A stretch of DNA of 10,370 bases from Opitutus sp. GAS368 (GTDB taxonomy: Bacteria; Verrucomicrobiota; Verrucomicrobiia; Opitutales; Opitutaceae). This document shows positions 7,020-10,370 of the stretch, piece after piece (positions within the stretch are counted from its first letter, which is position 1; every line of letters starts with the position of its first letter). A program made the translations under genes and the position numbers. The stretch covers positions 1 to 10,370 of the forward strand of contig CAMATV010000086.1 of the NCBI GenBank assembly GCA_945861235.1, given 5' to 3'. Below the pieces are notes generated by a model. It worked only from the letters and a program-made list of their open reading frames with translations, did not search any database and had not been told where the DNA came from.

Positions 7020-7561
7020 AGTTTACCCTCCAACGGGGACATCCGGAGCCCACTGACGATGAGGCCGAGGGTGAGTTTATTTCCGCCCTCGTCACGTGCG
7101 GTCAGCTCGACTGAGTCGACGCGCAGGGCAATCGGAGATTTTTCCAGCTCATAGAGAAAGCGGCTGAGCGTAGCGAGCGTCCCGGTGGCATCGACGCGAC
7201 ATTCGAGCGTCGAAAAGCGATCGGTGCCGCGTTTCCATTGGGGCTTGATAGAGCCGAGTTCAATGCGGTTTTCCCGACCCCAACGGTCGAACGCCGAGAT
7301 CAGATCCTGCTCGGCCTGCGCAGCGTCCTTCGGGAGCGCGCCGGCCTGCATCTCCGTCCATTTGCGCTGGGTCTGGGGTCCGCGCTCGATCAGCCCGCGA
7401 CCGCGCGCCACGTCTTTCTGGAGTTTTACGATTTCGGCGGCGTGCGTCTTCCACGTGGTGGTAAGCGGGGTGATCAGGACGGCATCCAGCACGTAAAGCG
7501 CGATCACGGAGGCCGTGGCGATCAAGAGTACTTTCTGGCGATTTTGTGGATTCACATTCAT
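7016..7561 (-). CDS. gspM: GspM/PilO-like inner-membrane assembly protein
   Basis: The 181-residue protein has a short cytoplasmic N-terminus, one membrane helix (about 11-31, LLIATASVIALYVLDAVLI), a periplasmic coiled coil (about 36-65) and a ferredoxin-like alpha/beta domain (about 85-175) containing RVDATGTLATLSRFLYELEKSPIALRVDSVEL. That last segment is typical of PilO/GspM, in which a helix of the SRFLYELE type precedes a strand. GspM pairs with GspL in the inner-membrane platform of the T2SS. An upstream in-frame ATG at 7582 exists, but the start at 7561 is chosen because it forms an ATGA overlap with the gspL stop and gives a normal short N-terminus. Its own stop overlaps the next ATG in the same way (7019-7016). 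Sequence conservation in this family is low, but topology and context agree. Confidence 0.85.
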   Translation of the reverse strand: MNVNPQNRQKVLLIATASVIALYVLDAVLITPLTTTWKTHAAEIVKLQKDVARGRGLIERGPQTQRKWTEMQAGALPKDAAQAEQDLISAFDRWGRENRIELGSIKPQWKRGTDRFSTLECRVDATGTLATLSRFLYELEKSPIALRVDSVELTARDEGGNKLTLGLIVSGLRMSPLEGKL

Positions 7562-8973
7562 GAGCCGGGGTTTCCTTTCCAACGAAACGTAAACGTAAAC
7601 TGCGCGGGGACCTTGCCGCGAATCTGTTCCACTTTCACGGCCTGAACTTCCTTCACTTTGCGCAGTTGGTCGAGGGTGCGCAGTAGCGAAGCGTTATCCC
7701 GGGCCGTGCCGCTGATGCTGACCGTCTGCGTGGTCGTCCCGTGAATTTCCACGGAGCGCGCGGTCACGCTGCCGTTATCAGGGAAGCACTCGGTCACGCG
7801 GCTGAGGATCGTCAGGTTGCGGTACGATTCGTCATACCACGGGCGAAATTCACGGATGCGATCCTGCACCACATCGAGCGCCTTCACGTCGACCGCCATC
7901 GCCTCCCATTCGGAGCGGAGCGACCAACGGCTGAACTCTTGCCAGGCGAAAAACCCCAAGGCCAAGACGGCCGCGCCGCCCACCGCGAAACCCGCAGTCG
8001 CCAGCCGTTTCGAATTGTAACGGGCCATCAGCATCGCCCAACGGCCAGGGTGCGGCGGCAGAAACTCCAAGTCTGGGCCTTCCGACGCCACCCATCGCGC
8101 CGCCACTTGCTCGGCAATCTGATCGGAAATCGGTTGCGCGGACACCGCGCCGCGCGTGACGGCCAACCCTTCGGTGGCCGCCCATTCGGTGAGTTTTTCC
8201 GCGAGCTGACGACTCAGGGTGGCGTCGCCGCAGAGCGTGAGTTGCTTGAGCTCCGCCCGCAAATCGGCCGGCACTTGCTCGAACGTGATGCGCAGCTCGC
8301 GGGCGACCGCATTGCCGTTCACCACGTGCTCACCCACCTCGGATTCGACCGACGCTTCGCACGTGCGCAACGCCGCGATCCCGCCACCGATAGAAATCAA
8401 CAAGGCCGCGCCCTGGGGTTCGACGGCGACGGTGATGCGACCCTTCCCGGCAGGAGCAATGACCTCGGGCAACGCCGCGAGGCCCAGCGAGAAACTGACC
8501 GCCTTCAGGCCGGCGGCCTTCAACGCGGCGGCCAATTGCTCAAGCTGGTCTTTGCGCACGGCCAGCTGGGTGACGTAGGCCGCGCCGGCGGAGCGGTGGA
8601 AAGACCGCGCGATCTGCAACTGCGCCGGATCACAGGGGAAGCCCTTCTCGGCCTCGATCTGCAGAAAACTGTTCGCATCTTCCGGGGCGAGCTCCGGCAC
8701 GATGGTGTGCTGGCTCATGACCCAACTGGCCGGGAGCGCGACCACACAATGGCGCTCGCGAATACCGGCGGCCTCGAGGTGATTCTTGATCTCGCGGCCC
8801 ACGAGTTCGGAGTCCGGATGCAGGAGATCCAGAGTGAGGGCGGCCGAAGCGGCCTTGACGACTTCGTTGACGCCCTTGGCGCGAGTGACGTGGCAAGCCC
8901 GCATGTGGCCGTCGGCGAAGGCGAGGCCGACGACAGAGGCCAGTCGTTTCTTAGTTTTCCGTTTCGTGATCAC
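7558..8973 (-). CDS. gspL: GspL-like platform protein (PilM-PilN fusion), GTG start
   Basis: The 471-residue protein joins a cytoplasmic actin-like PilM domain to a membrane-anchored PilN-like domain, the arrangement of GspL. The cytoplasmic part (about 11-300) begins VVGLAFADGHMRACHV, the first beta hairpin of the actin-like fold, and later has LPASWVMSQHTIVPEL, SLGLAALPEVIAP and LTLCGDATLS. DLEFLPP (301-307) resembles the INLLP-type motif that opens PilN, followed by a membrane helix (about 325-345) and a periplasmic ferredoxin-like domain (about 385-468). GspL recruits the GspE ATPase and pairs with GspM. The open frame reaches 9222, but everything upstream of 8973 lies within gspK and looks like frame shadow (Arg/Pro/His-rich). 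The GTG at 8973 is chosen because it overlaps the gspK TGA (GTGA) and leaves a conventional basic N-terminus, MITKRKTKKR. An AAAGGA sits about 14 bases upstream, too far to be ideal, which fits coupling by reinitiation. The first internal ATG (M24) would delete the first beta strand. Confidence 0.87.
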   Translation of the reverse strand: MITKRKTKKRLASVVGLAFADGHMRACHVTRAKGVNEVVKAASAALTLDLLHPDSELVGREIKNHLEAAGIRERHCVVALPASWVMSQHTIVPELAPEDANSFLQIEAEKGFPCDPAQLQIARSFHRSAGAAYVTQLAVRKDQLEQLAAALKAAGLKAVSFSLGLAALPEVIAPAGKGRITVAVEPQGAALLISIGGGIAALRTCEASVESEVGEHVVNGNAVARELRITFEQVPADLRAELKQLTLCGDATLSRQLAEKLTEWAATEGLAVTRGAVSAQPISDQIAEQVAARWVASEGPDLEFLPPHPGRWAMLMARYNSKRLATAGFAVGGAAVLALGFFAWQEFSRWSLRSEWEAMAVDVKALDVVQDRIREFRPWYDESYRNLTILSRVTECFPDNGSVTARSVEIHGTTTQTVSISGTARDNASLLRTLDQLRKVKEVQAVKVEQIRGKVPAQFTFTFRWKGNPGS

Positions 8974-10370
8974 GATGAATTGTTCGTTCCTTTGAGGGTT
9001 TGCCGGACTTGCAAACCGAGAGCCCAGCCGTAGGCGCTGAGGTCTTGGTGGAAAATAATCCGGGGAGTGCTGGTGCGGGTATCGAAAACGACTTTCTCGC
9101 GGCAATAGCCACGACCGAATCGACCGACCGCCGCAATGTCGGCGGTGAACTGGTAGGACTGATCGGTGATGTAGCGGCCGGCTTGGCGGATCGCCGCGGG
9201 TGGCAAGACCTGCGTGAGCCACGCAAACGAAGTGAGCACGTCGGGATGGGTGACCCGGTAGGCGGCGAGCGTCGAGGCGTTGGCGAGGCCGATGCCGGGG
9301 ATGCAGGCGAGGACGGCCTCGCTCGCGGTGTTGACGTTGACCAGCCCTTGTTGCGTCGCCCCCGTGGCGGTCGTAATATCGGCGTGAATCAAAACGAATT
9401 CCTCGGCGGTCATCCGGCTCACGACCATAAACTCAGCGACACTCGTCAAGTCCGGTCGCGCCGGCTGGCCACCCTGGCCACCCTGGCCACCCGGACCACC
9501 CCGACCACCTTGGCCGCCCGGACCCCCTTGGCCAGTCGCCGGGCCAAAGGCGAGGTTGACGATCGTGGCGACCCGCTGCTGCTCGATATTCTTCGAGAGG
9601 AGAAGCTGGATGAGTTGCTGGCGATTCTGGCCGCTCCCGTTGGTGACATTCACGCGCCGCGTGCCGTCGGCGCGCGTGTTGGGCTGACGACTGTAAACGG
9701 TGACGTATTCAAAAATCCCCGGCAGCAACTGGCCGTCCTGATTGTCGCGGGGGGCGGACGACTCGCCATCGTCCTCGTTGGCATCGAGGGCCCCATTGCG
9801 GTTTGTGTCTTCGCCAAGGAGAATATCCAGCGTGGCTCCATCAACGAGGCGGAGTTCGTCAACGGACTCGAAGGGTCCACCTTTGTTCAAGCGGGGAGGC
9901 TCGAGGCGGGCATAGACGCTCTCGGAACCACCGCCGGTGTCGGCGCTGTCGCCGCCGCCGGCTTGCGCGTTGGCCGCCCGGCGCCAGCTGATAATGGCCT
10001 CGACGAGTTCCGGCGTCATGCTCGGGAGCTCCGTCAGCATCGCGCGCGTCGCCGTGTTGAGATTGAGCTTCGACGCTTCGTCGATGAGGCCGAAGACGGG
10101 CGCGGACGTCGGGATCTGACTGTTGTCGCGACCGATCATCCAAAACTGCGCTTCACCCACGGGCAGCGCCTCAGACTTGTAATCGGCGACATTGGGGACC
10201 GCGCCGTTGGTCGCGAAATTGGCGAGAATGTAGCCCGCATAGCGAATCCCACCGGCGACCGCCTGACGGGCCTCGATCTCCGTGACACGATTGTCGGCGG
10301 CGCGCAGCTCCGCGCTCATCGAGTTCGCAAAATAAAGCGTCAGCGAGACGAGGCCGAGGCACGTCCACAT
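8970..10370 (-). CDS. gspK: GspK-like minor pseudopilin, N-terminus cut by window edge
   Basis: The visible 466 residues begin with an ATG at the very edge, but this Met is probably internal. GspK proteins start with a short basic leader and a prepilin-peptidase Gly before a hydrophobic helix, and here only the helix remains (residues 1-18, TCLGLVSLTLYFANS), followed by AELRAADNRVTEIEARQA. Helix-hairpin-helix (SAM-like) elements typical of GspK are seen at 103-131 (LNLNTATRAMLTELPSMTPELVEAII) and 342-372 (LVNVNTASEAVLACIPGIG). Between them lies a probable calcium loop DTNRNGALDANEDD (188-201) and a collagen-like Gly/Gln/Pro insert (280-302). GspK sits at the tip of the T2SS pseudopilus with GspI and GspJ and primes its assembly. 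At 466+ residues it is longer than the roughly 300-330 of enterobacterial GspK, mostly through loops. The remaining pseudopilin, ATPase and platform genes are presumably upstream, outside the window. Its TGA overlaps the gspL GTG start. Confidence 0.9.
   Translation of the reverse strand: MWTCLGLVSLTLYFANSMSAELRAADNRVTEIEARQAVAGGIRYAGYILANFATNGAVPNVADYKSEALPVGEAQFWMIGRDNSQIPTSAPVFGLIDEASKLNLNTATRAMLTELPSMTPELVEAIISWRRAANAQAGGGDSADTGGGSESVYARLEPPRLNKGGPFESVDELRLVDGATLDILLGEDTNRNGALDANEDDGESSAPRDNQDGQLLPGIFEYVTVYSRQPNTRADGTRRVNVTNGSGQNRQQLIQLLLSKNIEQQRVATIVNLAFGPATGQGGPGGQGGRGGPGGQGGQGGQPARPDLTSVAEFMVVSRMTAEEFVLIHADITTATGATQQGLVNVNTASEAVLACIPGIGLANASTLAAYRVTHPDVLTSFAWLTQVLPPAAIRQAGRYITDQSYQFTADIAAVGRFGRGYCREKVVFDTRTSTPRIIFHQDLSAYGWALGLQVRQTLKGTNNSS
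9467..9529 (-). repeat. Imperfect 9-bp tandem repeat in gspK
   Basis: About seven copies of a 9-base unit (plus strand GGCCACCCT and variants GGCCACCCG, GACCACCCC, GACCACCTT, GGCCGCCCG, GACCCCCTT) run head to tail. Read on the minus strand they encode Gly-Gly-Gln/Pro/Arg triplets, a collagen-like flexible stretch within the GspK loop. The unit is a multiple of three, so copy-number change would keep the frame. Confidence 0.85.

Noticed and set aside
7741..9033. 430-residue open frame on the plus strand opposite gspL
   Set aside because: Composition is Arg/His/Gly-rich with no recognisable fold, and the opposite strand carries a convincing gspL/gspK coding region; it is an antisense frame of GC-rich DNA.
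8974..9222. Longer N-terminus for gspL starting at ATG 9222
   Set aside because: The extra 83 residues are Arg/Pro/His-rich, lie entirely within gspK coding sequence in another frame, and precede the normal first strand of the PilM-like fold; the GTG overlapping the gspK stop fits better.
9467..9529. CRISPR-like or regulatory repeat array
   Set aside because: Units are 9 bases, contiguous, without spacers and in frame with gspK; they encode Gly-rich protein sequence.

Overview
The window (about 60% GC by eye, tightly packed, every gene on the minus strand) looks like a chromosomal segment of a Verrucomicrobiota bacterium, most likely Opitutaceae. That placement is an inference from protein style: pilMNOP-like secretion genes with Gly-rich inserts next to a large FG-GAP/VCBS repeat protein. 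No rRNA, tRNA or species marker is present to confirm it.

Transcription runs from high to low coordinates. From 10370 down to 3948 lies a type II secretion (T2SS) / type IV pilus-like assembly cluster: gspK (minor pseudopilin, 5' end outside the window), gspL (PilM+PilN-like fusion), gspM (PilO-like), a PilP/GspC-like periplasmic protein, then the outer-membrane secretin encoded as TWO genes. One secretin gene carries N0, N1, N2 and the first half of the N3 domain. The other carries a new signal peptide, the second half of N3 and the membrane secretin domain. Four successive junctions (K/L, L/M, M/P, P/D-N) are 4-base stop-start overlaps (GTGA or ATGA), so these genes form one translationally coupled operon. 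A 37-base gap precedes the second secretin gene and a 52-base gap follows it.

The same strand continues into a two-component pair joined by another ATGA overlap (3895 to 1050). It consists of a membrane histidine kinase with an unrecognised periplasmic sensor and an NtrC-type sigma-54 activator with intact phospho-acceptor, ATPase, GAFTGA and Fis-type DNA-binding elements. Its position directly after the secretin suggests it controls expression of the secretion system or its substrates. A weak terminator candidate (981-1002) follows. The last gene, cut by the left edge (881 to 1), encodes an exported protein with five Asp-rich calcium-loop repeats.

The most notable observation is the secretin split inside a single structural domain (N3), each half having its own signal peptide, in a cluster ordered like pilMNOPQ rather than like a classical gsp operon. 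The long plus-strand open frames are antisense shadows of these genes.
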